Both the position numbers and the translations under genes were made by a program. The notes under the pieces were generated by a model. That model made no database searches. It was not told the origin of the DNA and worked only from the letters and a program-made list of their open reading frames with translations. DNA of 35,230 bases from Bacteroidales bacterium. Lineage in GTDB: Bacteria > Bacteroidota > Bacteroidia > Bacteroidales > P3. Location of the stretch: positions 1-35,230 of the forward strand of contig JAFRRK010000034.1 in NCBI GenBank assembly GCA_017428115.1, given 5' to 3'. Below, in pieces: positions 24,901 to 31,958 of this stretch; the first letter of the stretch is position 1; every line of letters starts with the position of its first letter.

Positions 24901-25570
24901 CACCTGTGCCACACCCAAGGCAGAAATACGATATACCCTCGACGGCTCGCTCCCCACAGAGAAATCTACTCTTTACACCAAGCCATTCTCTATCCAGAAT
25001 AGTGTGCTGGTACGTGCTCGCGCCTTCAAAAAAGGTGAGCCTCCCTCGTTTGTGGCCTCACAGCAATTCACCTTCGACTATGTCGTGGCTTGTACCTATG
25101 CCCACAAACCCAACACCCCGTACAATAAAAATGCTTCAAGAGCCCTTTATGATGGTGAGATGGGCGATGTCAACGACCTATCCCATGGTTGGTTAGGCTT
25201 CTCTGGACATGACCTACAGGTCGATATGGAATTGGCCAAGAGTATCCACCTCTCCCAAGTGGTGCTACGCTTTGCCCATGTCCCCGACGCTTGGGTCTTC
25301 GCACCTGCCAAGGTCTCTATCCAGCTCTCTGCCGACGGCAAACACTTCTCCGACCCCATCCCTGCCACCATCACCTACGATGCTGCCGCTGAATCAATGA
25401 ACACCACCCAGCTCCAAATAGTCTCTATCCCTGCCGACTATAACGATGTGCGTGTAGTGCGTGTCATTGCCAACCCCATTGTCCGCATCCCTCAGTGGCA
25501 TCGCGCCAAAGGCCTCAACCCATGGATAATGATAGATGAAGTAGAAATAAAAGAAACCCTCGAACAGTGA
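21995..25570 (+). CDS. Exported GH2-like protein without catalytic glutamates (CHB_HEX_C and F5/8C-like C-terminus)
   Basis: 1191 residues with a signal peptide (MKKLSLPFLM...TLMAQ). Residues about 55-285 match the GH2 sugar-binding and immunoglobulin-like domains (IFFRMQAPSGYALWIGDNLVG); about 290-510 the GH2 barrel (LNLKGVTLQL, MKCNNVNAIRI, YKNHPSIIAWSLG). The acid/base position, normally WSLGNE, reads W396-SLG-L400-S401, and the nucleophile position, normally CEYAHAMGNS, reads LT464YGNAVGNS. Both glutamates are therefore missing. About 640-940 resembles the beta-galactosidase C-terminal sandwich; about 965-1025 is a chitobiase/hexosaminidase C-terminal domain (ITCATPKAEIRYTLDGSLPT); about 1045-1190 looks like an F5/8 type C carbohydrate-binding domain. 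It may be a glycan-binding pseudoenzyme. It overlaps tcdA by GTGA. Confidence 0.85.
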   Translation: MKKLSLPFLMLLCFNTLMAQLHEEMGNLRMAPRSNVVTYDDENDIEHLRYGDASSLLPITDEWTVSKDSGYYMMVADYDFPRDWRPYRIFFRMQAPSGYALWIGDNLVGVSHDRSAITEFDISDLIRFGKTMRLTIRHISGDDGMLLDPTDADEQPRCTLLFKPLLNVQDYSITADYTPSTQSGTYAIEADLYHVKAKGKCYLEVEIWDLKGHQVDKLGKWCFFDHRTLSSQTITSTLTNILPWNAEVPRLYTAVIRLYDDKMVLQDLVGTRFGFRTITCQGALALNNKSLNLKGVTLQLKDDLSSPDALKRLRNQMVLMKCNNVNAIRIVGGNPQPRLLELCDELGFYVVCDANLFPRSTMGHAVATDNEYSDLFVDRVRTLYGQYKNHPSIIAWSLGLSPDNGVCMQAAYRELKRLDPYRPVLYAGAQYSDNTDIIAPLGCNLDFLNQYLAKSQSRPMLMLTYGNAVGNSFGGISPLWDKVNDHVNIQGGFLELADWQSFLSLPYLAECKYLYRPFDIRIISFSADAAEFEISNLNNFRPLADYSLDYVICTNRNSNIVAGDVALSLKPGENKTIKLKVPRLSLDADEEMSIIFTLRQRGHTNTVPRNTVLYTHQILLPSSRSPEQSFVATAGSPLNIQKDTLHGVHIYNDELSLMFNDSLGLVTSLSFKGHKIITQPIRLNFMRTPSANDAVDPNALRQWMRYGLTQMDCEVVAANCRRLDDGSVGIDVMSRYSSARLGDLFDTRQTIVVYPTGDIMINNDITLSEQIKTLAKVGVQMGLDKDMDTAEWFGRTVESYPDRCNAGMIAQKAESIVNLFHRYPSVQHAGNYSDTRWVAFRNAEVGLYIDIPDTLCNFSIYPYSDDEMFAAREEMGWQSVSELDYWTLNLDSRVMGVGCMQGGIPIPETALLKAHKYHFTLHLHPFVCSDSPAHRFRAIAYPTVVSSVVEMPVISKNRDRFDAPMAVSITCATPKAEIRYTLDGSLPTEKSTLYTKPFSIQNSVLVRARAFKKGEPPSFVASQQFTFDYVVACTYAHKPNTPYNKNASRALYDGEMGDVNDLSHGWLGFSGHDLQVDMELAKSIHLSQVVLRFAHVPDAWVFAPAKVSIQLSADGKHFSDPIPATITYDAAAESMNTTQLQIVSIPADYNDVRVVRVIANPIVRIPQWHRAKGLNPWIMIDEVEIKETLEQ

Positions 25571-26313
25571 GCACCGACCTTTATGCCCGAACCCGTCTTC
25601 TTCTGCAGGACGAAGGAATCTCCCTTCTTCGCCACGCTCATGTGCTAGTGGTGGGTCTCGGTGGTGTAGGTGGCTATGCAGCCGAGCAGCTATGCCGTGC
25701 CGGCGTGGGTCGGCTCACACTTGTCGATGGCGACGTGGTCGCTCCCACCAATCTCAACCGCCAGCTCATCGCCCTCCGCTCCACCGTTGGGCAACCCAAG
25801 GCACAGCTGTTCCAACAACGTTTCTACGATATCAATCCCGACTGCCAAGTAGTAGCCCTGCAGGAGTATCTCCGCGACGAGCGTACCGTTGAACTCCTAC
25901 AGTCCGACCATTACGACTGTGTGGTCGACTGCATCGACACACTCTCCCCCAAAGTATTCCTTCTCTACCATGCCCACAGGCTCTCTATCCCTACAGTCAG
26001 CTCCATGGGCAGTGGCGGTAAACTCGACCCCTCACAGGTCCATGCGGCCGACATATCCAAAAGTCACACATGCCCTCTGGCCGCCATGGTACGCAAACGC
26101 CTCCACCACATGGGTGTATACACTGGTATACGCGTCGTGTTCTCCACCGAGAAAGTACCCCCCCATGCCATGGTGGAAGACCCTTCCGACAACCATCTTA
26201 CCACCATAGGCACCATCTCCTACATGCCTCCCCTCTTTGGCTGCATGATAGCTGCCGAAGTGGTCTTTTTATTAACCCAAAAACATCAACCAAACCCATC
26301 AAACCCACAATGA
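25567..26313 (+). CDS. tcdA: tRNA threonylcarbamoyladenosine dehydratase (ThiF/E1-like)
   Basis: 248 residues from a GTG start that overlaps the preceding stop. E1-like fold: nucleotide loop VLVVGLGGVGGYAAEQLCRAG, LTLVDGDVVAPTNLNRQL, VVDCIDTLSPKVFLL and SSMGSGGKLDPSQ are TcdA/CsdL hallmarks. It adenylates and dehydrates t6A in tRNA to the cyclic form ct6A in the cytosol. The tail after VVFLLTQKHQPNPSNPQ is short, as in cytosolic members. It is placed between two envelope-protein genes with four-base overlaps on both sides, which looks like cotranscription of unrelated functions rather than a shared pathway. Confidence 0.93.
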   Translation: MSTDLYARTRLLLQDEGISLLRHAHVLVVGLGGVGGYAAEQLCRAGVGRLTLVDGDVVAPTNLNRQLIALRSTVGQPKAQLFQQRFYDINPDCQVVALQEYLRDERTVELLQSDHYDCVVDCIDTLSPKVFLLYHAHRLSIPTVSSMGSGGKLDPSQVHAADISKSHTCPLAAMVRKRLHHMGVYTGIRVVFSTEKVPPHAMVEDPSDNHLTTIGTISYMPPLFGCMIAAEVVFLLTQKHQPNPSNPQ

Positions 26314-27395
26314 ACAAAATCCATACCTTATTAATTGCCATAGTCATTGTTGCATTCTTCACCTCATGCAAAGTCGACTTCTCTCCCAATGCCCCATGGC
26401 GCGACTTGCCCAGCATCTATTGTGTCATCGACCCTGAAGAAGACACCGTATGGGCGCGTGTACAGCGTTGCTATTTGGGCGAAGACAACCTCTACAACTA
26501 TGCACCCATAGCCGACTCCAACTATTATGCTCCTAACGACATATCCGTCCATCTCTTAGTATGGAAAGGACAACTCGAAAACGGTGTCACCCTAGTCCCC
26601 TCCACCCAGCTCCTACGTCGTTGGGAACTCACCTACACTGAGCGGCCGGGCAAACCCGAAGGCAACTTCCCGTCAGGTATGCAACCACTCTACTACTGTG
26701 TGCCCGGGTCGCGACAGCTCACCCACGACACTGGTTGCGTGTTCCAGATTATCGTTGTCAGCAACTCCACTGGCGAAACCCTTGCCTCAGCCACCACCAC
26801 ACTGGTGGGTTTCCTCGACAAGACCATACGTGGTCGTGACAGCACCGAGGCAGTTCTCGTCCTCCCCAGCTCTGCCCGTGCCCAAGAGTTCGGCTTCCGT
26901 GTGGGCAGCCGAGGCTCTATCAAGTGGAACACCATCCCTCGGGGACGTTACTATCAGCCAATCGTCACATTCTACTATCGCAAAGGCAACGACACCCTCA
27001 GCATCGACATCACAGGCACCCCCTTGCCCAACACCAACAATGCCAGCCAGCTCACCTCCAAGTCCATCACCTCCGAACGCTTCTACTCCGTCATCAAAAA
27101 CCACCTTCGAAACAATACCGACACACTCTACTTTGTCAACAACGTCGATGTCACCATCCTGGCATGCAACGAAGACCTCAAGGCATACATCACCTCACAA
27201 GGCATCAATGCAACCACCGGACAAGAATACAACACCTATTCCAATATCGAAGGCGGCGTTGGTATATTCGGTTCGCGTCGCACACACATCCGTGTCAATG
27301 TCCCCAGCGACTCCGTCGGCACCCCCTCAGCGCAATACATCCCCTTCGAACTCAAAAACCTTGGTGTAGGTTTTTATGGCTTTTTCAGCAAATAA
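26310..27395 (+). CDS. Lipoprotein, DUF4249-like
   Basis: 361 residues from the ATG at 26310, which overlaps the tcdA stop (ATGA) and gives a lipoprotein leader (MNKIHTLLIAIVIVAFFTSC, Cys20). The frame extends much further upstream, but inside tcdA. Beta-rich mature protein; SIYCVIDPEEDTVWARVQRCYLG and the C-terminal YSNIEGGVGIFGSRR resemble DUF4249-type lipoproteins of Bacteroidota, often accessory to TonB-dependent receptors, but the match is loose. It is the last gene of the run that starts at kamD; a terminator follows 45 nt after the stop. Confidence 0.7.
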   Translation: MNKIHTLLIAIVIVAFFTSCKVDFSPNAPWRDLPSIYCVIDPEEDTVWARVQRCYLGEDNLYNYAPIADSNYYAPNDISVHLLVWKGQLENGVTLVPSTQLLRRWELTYTERPGKPEGNFPSGMQPLYYCVPGSRQLTHDTGCVFQIIVVSNSTGETLASATTTLVGFLDKTIRGRDSTEAVLVLPSSARAQEFGFRVGSRGSIKWNTIPRGRYYQPIVTFYYRKGNDTLSIDITGTPLPNTNNASQLTSKSITSERFYSVIKNHLRNNTDTLYFVNNVDVTILACNEDLKAYITSQGINATTGQEYNTYSNIEGGVGIFGSRRTHIRVNVPSDSVGTPSAQYIPFELKNLGVGFYGFFSK

Positions 27396-27440
27396 TAACC
27401 TTTGATAGTTAAGAATTAAAAAAGGTTTGAGCCACATGAA

Positions 27441-27465
27441 AAGTGGCGTAATAGTCACTTTTTTA
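27441..27465 (+). terminator. Hairpin terminator closing the kamD-to-lipoprotein run
   Basis: AAGTGGC (27441-27447) pairs with GTCACTT (27454-27460), with one G-U pair and a 6-base loop, followed by TTTT. An alternative GCCAC/GTGGC stem (27431-27435 with 27443-27447) overlaps it. Confidence 0.7.
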
Positions 27466-27507
27466 TATTATTTTTTTTATTTCAAAGACTAATTCAAAAA
27501 ATAGTTG

Positions 27508-27515
27508 TATCTTTG
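27508..27515 (+). promoter_or_regulatory. -7 promoter box TATCTTTG for trigger factor
   Basis: Exact TAnnTTTG match 56 nt before the trigger factor start, just after the upstream terminator. Confidence 0.8.
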
Positions 27516-27570
27516 CATTTCGATTGAAAATAATAAAGTAACATTATATCAATAAATTACATTAAATAAA

Positions 27571-28929
27571 ATGAACGTAACAAGAGAAAATCTAGGAGAA
27601 TTGGACCTTTGTATCAAAATAGAGGTTGCCGAAAGCGACTATGCAGAGAAGGTTAAAAAGCAACTCAAAGAATACCAACATAAGGCCACTATCCCCGGCT
27701 TCCGCAAAGGCATGGCCCCCATGGGTCTGATTCAGCGCATGTATAAGACCGCGGTTGTTGCCGACGCTGTCCAAGACCTCCTCGGTGAATCTCTTTACAA
27801 ATACATCGACGACGAGCATCTCGAAATCCTTGGCTCGCCACTCTCCAACGACGAGAAAACAGGCACCATCGACTTCGCCAACGGCACCGACTTCACTTTC
27901 TATTTCGACGCCGCCCTTGCCCCACAGGTCAATATCGACTGGTCGAAAGTAGATGCTAAGCTCTGTTCTATCAAAGTCCCAGCCAAAGACATCGACAGCC
28001 AGATTGAAACCCTTACTAAGCGCTATGGCAAGTTCGAAACACCCGACACCATCGGTGAAGGCGACAACATCTATGGTAAAGCTGTCGAACTCACCAAGGA
28101 AGGCACCGAGAAAGAAGGAGGCATCAACGTGTTCTGTTCCTTCGAACTCTCCGATATGAAGGACGCCGAGGTTGTGGCCCTTTTCGTCGGCAAAAAGGCT
28201 GAGGAAAAGGTCGTGTTCAATCCCGCCAAGGCCTTCACCCCCTCACAACTCGAGAAAATTCTCCGTCTCGACACCGCCGCTGCCAAAAAGTTCAAATCTG
28301 ATGTCGAATTCACCATTAGCGGCATCTCCCGTATCACACCTGCCGAAGTGAACGAAGAACTCTTCGAGCGCATTTTCCCTGGCGAGGACATCAAGAGTCT
28401 CGATAAATTCCGCAAGGCTATAGCCGCACAAATCGACAAGGCAAACGACGAGCAGTGCCAGATTCTCTTCGTCAACCAAGTGCGCAAGCAGCTCATCGAC
28501 CATTTCGACGCACCCATGCCCGAAGCATTCCTAAAGCGTTGGATACTTTCGCGCAACGAGGACAAGAACGTCACCGCCGAAACTATCGAAGAGCAGTGGG
28601 CCGACACCTATCTGCCTTCACTCAAATGGGAGATGGTCGACAGCGCCCTCAACAAGATTAAGAGCATCGACCCCACCCAGAACGAGATAGTCGACGCCAT
28701 CAAGGATATCCTCCGTCACACCGATGGAGCCCCTCAAGAGGGCGAAACCGAGCAGCAGGCTGAAGAACGTCTCGAACAGGCTGCCCGCACCATCGCACAA
28801 GACCGTCGCAATGTGCAGCAGATTATCGACAAGCTCTATGTCGAGAAGACCTTTGCCCTATTCCGCGAGCAACTCAACCCCGAGGTCGAGAAAGTCACCG
28901 CCAAAGAATTTGCCGAGCGTTGCAAATAA
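27571..28929 (+). CDS. tig: Trigger factor (ribosome-associated chaperone)
   Basis: 452 residues, in the usual range. N-terminal ribosome-binding domain with the signature loop PGFRKGMAPMGLI, a short and diverged PPIase-like middle (about 155-235: YGKFETPDTIGEGDNIYGKAVEL), and the long helical C-terminal chaperone arms (ITPAEVNEELFERIFPGEDI; LFREQLNPEVEKV). It binds nascent chains at ribosomal protein uL23. It is monocistronic, with its own promoter and a GC-rich hairpin after the stop. The PPIase part looks degenerate, as in other Bacteroidota trigger factors. Confidence 0.95.
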   Translation: MNVTRENLGELDLCIKIEVAESDYAEKVKKQLKEYQHKATIPGFRKGMAPMGLIQRMYKTAVVADAVQDLLGESLYKYIDDEHLEILGSPLSNDEKTGTIDFANGTDFTFYFDAALAPQVNIDWSKVDAKLCSIKVPAKDIDSQIETLTKRYGKFETPDTIGEGDNIYGKAVELTKEGTEKEGGINVFCSFELSDMKDAEVVALFVGKKAEEKVVFNPAKAFTPSQLEKILRLDTAAAKKFKSDVEFTISGISRITPAEVNEELFERIFPGEDIKSLDKFRKAIAAQIDKANDEQCQILFVNQVRKQLIDHFDAPMPEAFLKRWILSRNEDKNVTAETIEEQWADTYLPSLKWEMVDSALNKIKSIDPTQNEIVDAIKDILRHTDGAPQEGETEQQAEERLEQAARTIAQDRRNVQQIIDKLYVEKTFALFREQLNPEVEKVTAKEFAERCK

Positions 28930-28962
28930 TCCATCCGATTATACAATCCCATCAGTCATTCC

Positions 28963-28997
28963 GCAAGCCGCCACCCAAAGGCGGCTTGCTTGCTTCT
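28963..28997 (+). terminator. GC-rich hairpin terminator after tig
   Basis: GCAAGCCGCC (28963-28972) pairs perfectly with GGCGGCTTGC (28980-28989) around a 7-base loop. The T tract is poor (TTGCTTCTT). Confidence 0.75.
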
Positions 28998-29288
28998 TAC
29001 CCCCAAACATCACATCTCCATCTTACGATACGGGCCTTACCAACGGTCGTGTCCTATCCTCTCCACCACGCCGCTACTATCCACATATTCCATGTCTTAC
29101 GGCTGCAATCCGACCATTAAGGTTCGCCTCTCACGCGTTCTATCTCCTGCCTCGTGACGATAGATTTCCGTTCCTTCATTGGCAACCGTATGGCAAGTGA
29201 GCAGCAAAGAGGTTGGAATTATAGGGGTGCTTCTCTAACGTCGGAAGATCTATAGCCTTATTATTGTTGCACTTCGGAACAAAATAAA
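28998..29288. other. Gene-free spacer
   Basis: Between the tig terminator and the terminator of the minus-strand FKBP gene I see no coding frame with family features, no RNA gene and no repeats. Confidence 0.6.
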
Positions 29289-29314
29289 GAGCACGCCTTG
29301 TAAGAGACGTGCTC
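29281..29314 (-). terminator. Intrinsic terminator of the FKBP gene (minus strand)
   Basis: GAGCACG (29289-29295) and CGTGCTC (29308-29314) form a perfect stem; on the minus strand it is followed by TTTATTTT. It lies 28 nt after the FKBP stop. Confidence 0.85.
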
Positions 29315-29342
29315 CAAACGGTAGTGGGATTATAGATTGTCG

Positions 29343-29948
29343 TTATAGTACCTTCAGTAGCTCCACATCGAATACGAGAGCGGCATAGGGTGGGATGGTA
29401 TTGCCTGCGCCATATTCGCCATAGGCCAAATGGTAGGGGAGGTAGAAGCGGTATTTAGCCCCCTCCTTCATTAATTGAAGGCCTTCAGTCCATCCGGCAA
29501 TTACTTGGTTGAGCCCGAAGTCGGCCGGTTGGTTGCGTTGGTATGAGCTGTCGAAGACGGTGCCGTCAATCAGTGTGCCGTGGTAGTGGCAGCGTACGGT
29601 ATCGGAGGCCTTTGGGCTGCGGCCCGACCCTTCTGCCAGCACCTCGTATTGCAGTCCGCTGGGGGTGACGGTGACGCCTGTCCGTTTGGCATTGTCGGCA
29701 AGGAAGCGCTCGCCTTCGGCTTTGACGGCTTCGCCAGAGGCTTGGGCGTCACGCTGTTTTTGCTCTAATTGTGCAAAAAAAGTGTTCAGTTGGTTCTGAG
29801 CTTCGTCCATGTCTATCTGAGGGGCGTTGCCTTTCAGCACATCGTTGATGCCGGCAGCAAAATCGTCGACCGTCAGCTTGTCGCTTAGTTCCCATTCTCT
29901 TAGCTGGTGGCCGAAGTATAGCCCCAGCGAATAACTTAATTTGTTCAT
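29343..29948 (-). CDS. FKBP-type peptidyl-prolyl cis-trans isomerase
   Basis: 201 residues from the ATG at 29948 (MNKLSYSLGLYFGHQLREW). The further ATG at 30017 lies inside the promoter box, so it is excluded. N-terminal FKBP_N dimerisation helices (about 1-95, TVDDFAAGINDVLKG; long helix LEQKQRDAQASGEAVKAEG), then the FKBP catalytic domain (about 105-201: VRCHYHGTLIDGTVFDSSY, VIAGWTEGLQLMKEG, YGEYGAGNTIPPYAALVFDV in pieces), with the active-site aromatic and Asp residues in place. There is no signal peptide, unlike many FkpA/Mip homologues, so it is a cytosolic FklB-like folding factor. Confidence 0.93.
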   Translation of the reverse strand: MNKLSYSLGLYFGHQLREWELSDKLTVDDFAAGINDVLKGNAPQIDMDEAQNQLNTFFAQLEQKQRDAQASGEAVKAEGERFLADNAKRTGVTVTPSGLQYEVLAEGSGRSPKASDTVRCHYHGTLIDGTVFDSSYQRNQPADFGLNQVIAGWTEGLQLMKEGAKYRFYLPYHLAYGEYGAGNTIPPYAALVFDVELLKVL

Positions 29949-30014
29949 AGATGGTGGTATCAGTTGTTTTGTAATCAGGGTGTTATATGGCACATGAGTG
30001 GCTGTGCCGATTTG

Positions 30015-30022
30015 CAAAGATA
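30015..30022 (-). promoter_or_regulatory. -7 promoter box TATCTTTG for the FKBP gene (minus strand)
   Basis: The plus strand reads CAAAGATA, an exact TAnnTTTG on the minus strand, 66 nt before the ATG at 29948. It overlaps the alternative ATG at 30017 and so fixes the shorter start. Confidence 0.8.
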
Positions 30023-30127
30023 CGCCTTTTTGTCGAAATGGTATTGTGTATTAGCATTTTTTTTCTATTTGAGTACAATAATTATTGTATATTAGCGTTG
30101 TTTAAGATACATTAATACACTATTACC

Positions 30128-31108
30128 ATGAAAAGGATTGTTGTCTTATTGCTGATACTGCTGTTGTCGCAGATGCCGTTGCATGCACAGTGGGGTAGCC
30201 TTATTCAGAAGGCTGCCACCAAGACTGCCAAAACGATAGAGAAAAAGGCCGACTCGGTGGCAAATGCTGCCTCTGCGGCGTTGGACCGTCAAGTAGAGAA
30301 GCGGCTGCAGGCCCGCCAAGCTGCGTCTGACAACCAGCAGGAGTCTGCAGAGAACAGCTATGGTGCGTTGATGAGGCAGATGCCTGACTTGCCAACGGTG
30401 CAGCAGTTGTGCAGCCACAAAGAGGCTGAGCTCAACGAACAGACGTTGCGCCTGCTTTCGTCTGCTGTTACACGTTTCAACACGCATGTTTTAAATCTGT
30501 CGGTGAAGGTGTCGGCAATGGCTGTACGCAACATTGACTCGTCTAACACGTCTGATTTCGCCTACAAGATGGCGCAGTTGACGACAGGCATGAGCCGGGA
30601 GGAGATTGACCACTTGGCCTCATTGCCTGAGGAGGAGCAGGAGGCCTACCTGGCTGCCCACTATAAGAATGGAACAGCCGAAGCCGCCTTGGTGGAGCAG
30701 GCTGCCGAAGCAAACAAGTACCTTGAACCCCTGCAGCCCCTTATCGACAAGTGGGATGAGGTGGGGCGCAAGGCCGACCAGGTGCTTGAGCAGGCCGACA
30801 CAAAGTGCAAGAAGATATACAAAAAATTTGCCTCCCAATTGGAGTCAGCCACCGGCAAGGAACGCAACAAGGTGCTGCTAGAGTACTACAGCAACATTGT
30901 AGCGGTGCAGCGCGATGCCGTTCAGCAAGCTATGAAAATCCGACTAGAAGAGCAGCTTCCCATAGCTGAGGAGATTGAGGCGAAGATGGTTAAAATAAGG
31001 GAAGAGCATAAGGATGCCATATCCTCCTTGCTCAACTATCCACAGCTCACAGCTTCGCAATACTTTGCTGAATGGAGTCGTCTGTTAGACATACCCGAAT
31101 ATAAATAA
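30128..31108 (+). CDS. Exported helical, coiled-coil-rich protein of unknown function
   Basis: 326 residues with a signal peptide (MKRIVVLLLILLLSQMPLHAQ). The mature protein is almost wholly helical and charged: TAKTIEKKADSVANAASAALD, then MSREEIDHLASLPEEEQEAYL, LEQADTKCKKIYKKFASQLE and the long IAEEIEAKMVKIREEHKDAI, all in heptad-like patterns. I recognise no family. It is probably periplasmic. It is divergent from the FKBP gene and 32 nt upstream of a barrel-like gene, with which it may be cotranscribed. Confidence 0.75.
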   Translation: MKRIVVLLLILLLSQMPLHAQWGSLIQKAATKTAKTIEKKADSVANAASAALDRQVEKRLQARQAASDNQQESAENSYGALMRQMPDLPTVQQLCSHKEAELNEQTLRLLSSAVTRFNTHVLNLSVKVSAMAVRNIDSSNTSDFAYKMAQLTTGMSREEIDHLASLPEEEQEAYLAAHYKNGTAEAALVEQAAEANKYLEPLQPLIDKWDEVGRKADQVLEQADTKCKKIYKKFASQLESATGKERNKVLLEYYSNIVAVQRDAVQQAMKIRLEEQLPIAEEIEAKMVKIREEHKDAISSLLNYPQLTASQYFAEWSRLLDIPEYK

Positions 31109-31140
31109 TCGCAGACTCCAACCTTGTATTCTCAAGCCTT

Positions 31141-31779
31141 ATGACCCGCAATCGACTTATAGCACTATTTCTTCTGCTTGCTGTCTCGTTTACTGCACTG
31201 GGGCAGACAGAGGATGTCAAAAAGGAGAAGCCCAAGCCTAAGAGGAAGGATCAGTCCCATTTCACTTTGAAGGCTTATTACTTTATGCCCAATCTTAAAC
31301 TGAAAGACAACTTTGTTACCGACTTGGACATGGGTACTATTTCGGGGGTTGCACGCCATAGTGCGCTAGGTTTCTCGCTTTATATACCCTTGGGACAGAC
31401 TTTTTTCCTACAGCCCGAAGCGTTGTTTTCGCTCACCACCGATTGGTCGGAAGCCAGTTATGAGAATGGTGCTGTGAACGAGTTTACCTATGCCTTTAAG
31501 CACCGTATAGGTACGGCTATGGATGTGCCGCTGTTTTTTGGTGTCAAGTGGGCACCCGCCAAGTTGTTTCGTGCCAAGGCTTATGCGGGTCCGATGTTCC
31601 ATCTTGGATGGTTGCAGAAAGAGTTTCAATGGGAGTTCAACCCCTACACCCTAACTGTGGGGACAGGGTTTGACCTGCTCAACTTCCTGTCGGTCGACAT
31701 GGGCTATATGGTCTGGATGCGAGGCCTCACTTATGCACGCTATTCGCAGTGGTTCATGTCGGTGGGCATTGTGATGTAA
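31141..31779 (+). CDS. Outer-membrane beta-barrel-like protein
   Basis: 212 residues with a signal peptide (ending FTALGQ). A short basic linker (KKEKPKPKRKDQ) precedes a run of amphipathic strands: FTLKAYYFMPNLKL, ALGFSLYIPLGQTFFLQPEA, LFFGVKWAPAKLFRAKAYAG and WFMSVGIVM at the end. The layout resembles PorT-like or OmpW-like small barrels; no specific family can be claimed. It starts 32 nt after the coiled-coil gene; no strong terminator separates them. Confidence 0.75.
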   Translation: MTRNRLIALFLLLAVSFTALGQTEDVKKEKPKPKRKDQSHFTLKAYYFMPNLKLKDNFVTDLDMGTISGVARHSALGFSLYIPLGQTFFLQPEALFSLTTDWSEASYENGAVNEFTYAFKHRIGTAMDVPLFFGVKWAPAKLFRAKAYAGPMFHLGWLQKEFQWEFNPYTLTVGTGFDLLNFLSVDMGYMVWMRGLTYARYSQWFMSVGIVM

Positions 31780-31958
31780 ATGGTGTTAATCCACCATCGT
31801 GCTGACTATACAATCCATTTAATTCTAATTATTTTTGGCAACCTCAGATAATATAGATTAACCACTAATCGTCAGTTGCGAAAGAGTTAGTTGAAATGAA
31901 TGATAAGATGGACAAAAAACTCACTTTATAGTTCTTAGTTATTACTTTTTACTTCATA

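Noticed and set aside
26070..26309. Upstream extension of the DUF4249-like lipoprotein
   Set aside because: Inside tcdA in another frame; the ATG at 26310 gives a proper lipoprotein signal.
29949..30017. Longer FKBP start at 30017
   Set aside because: It overlaps the -7 box at 30015-30022, so it would not be transcribed.
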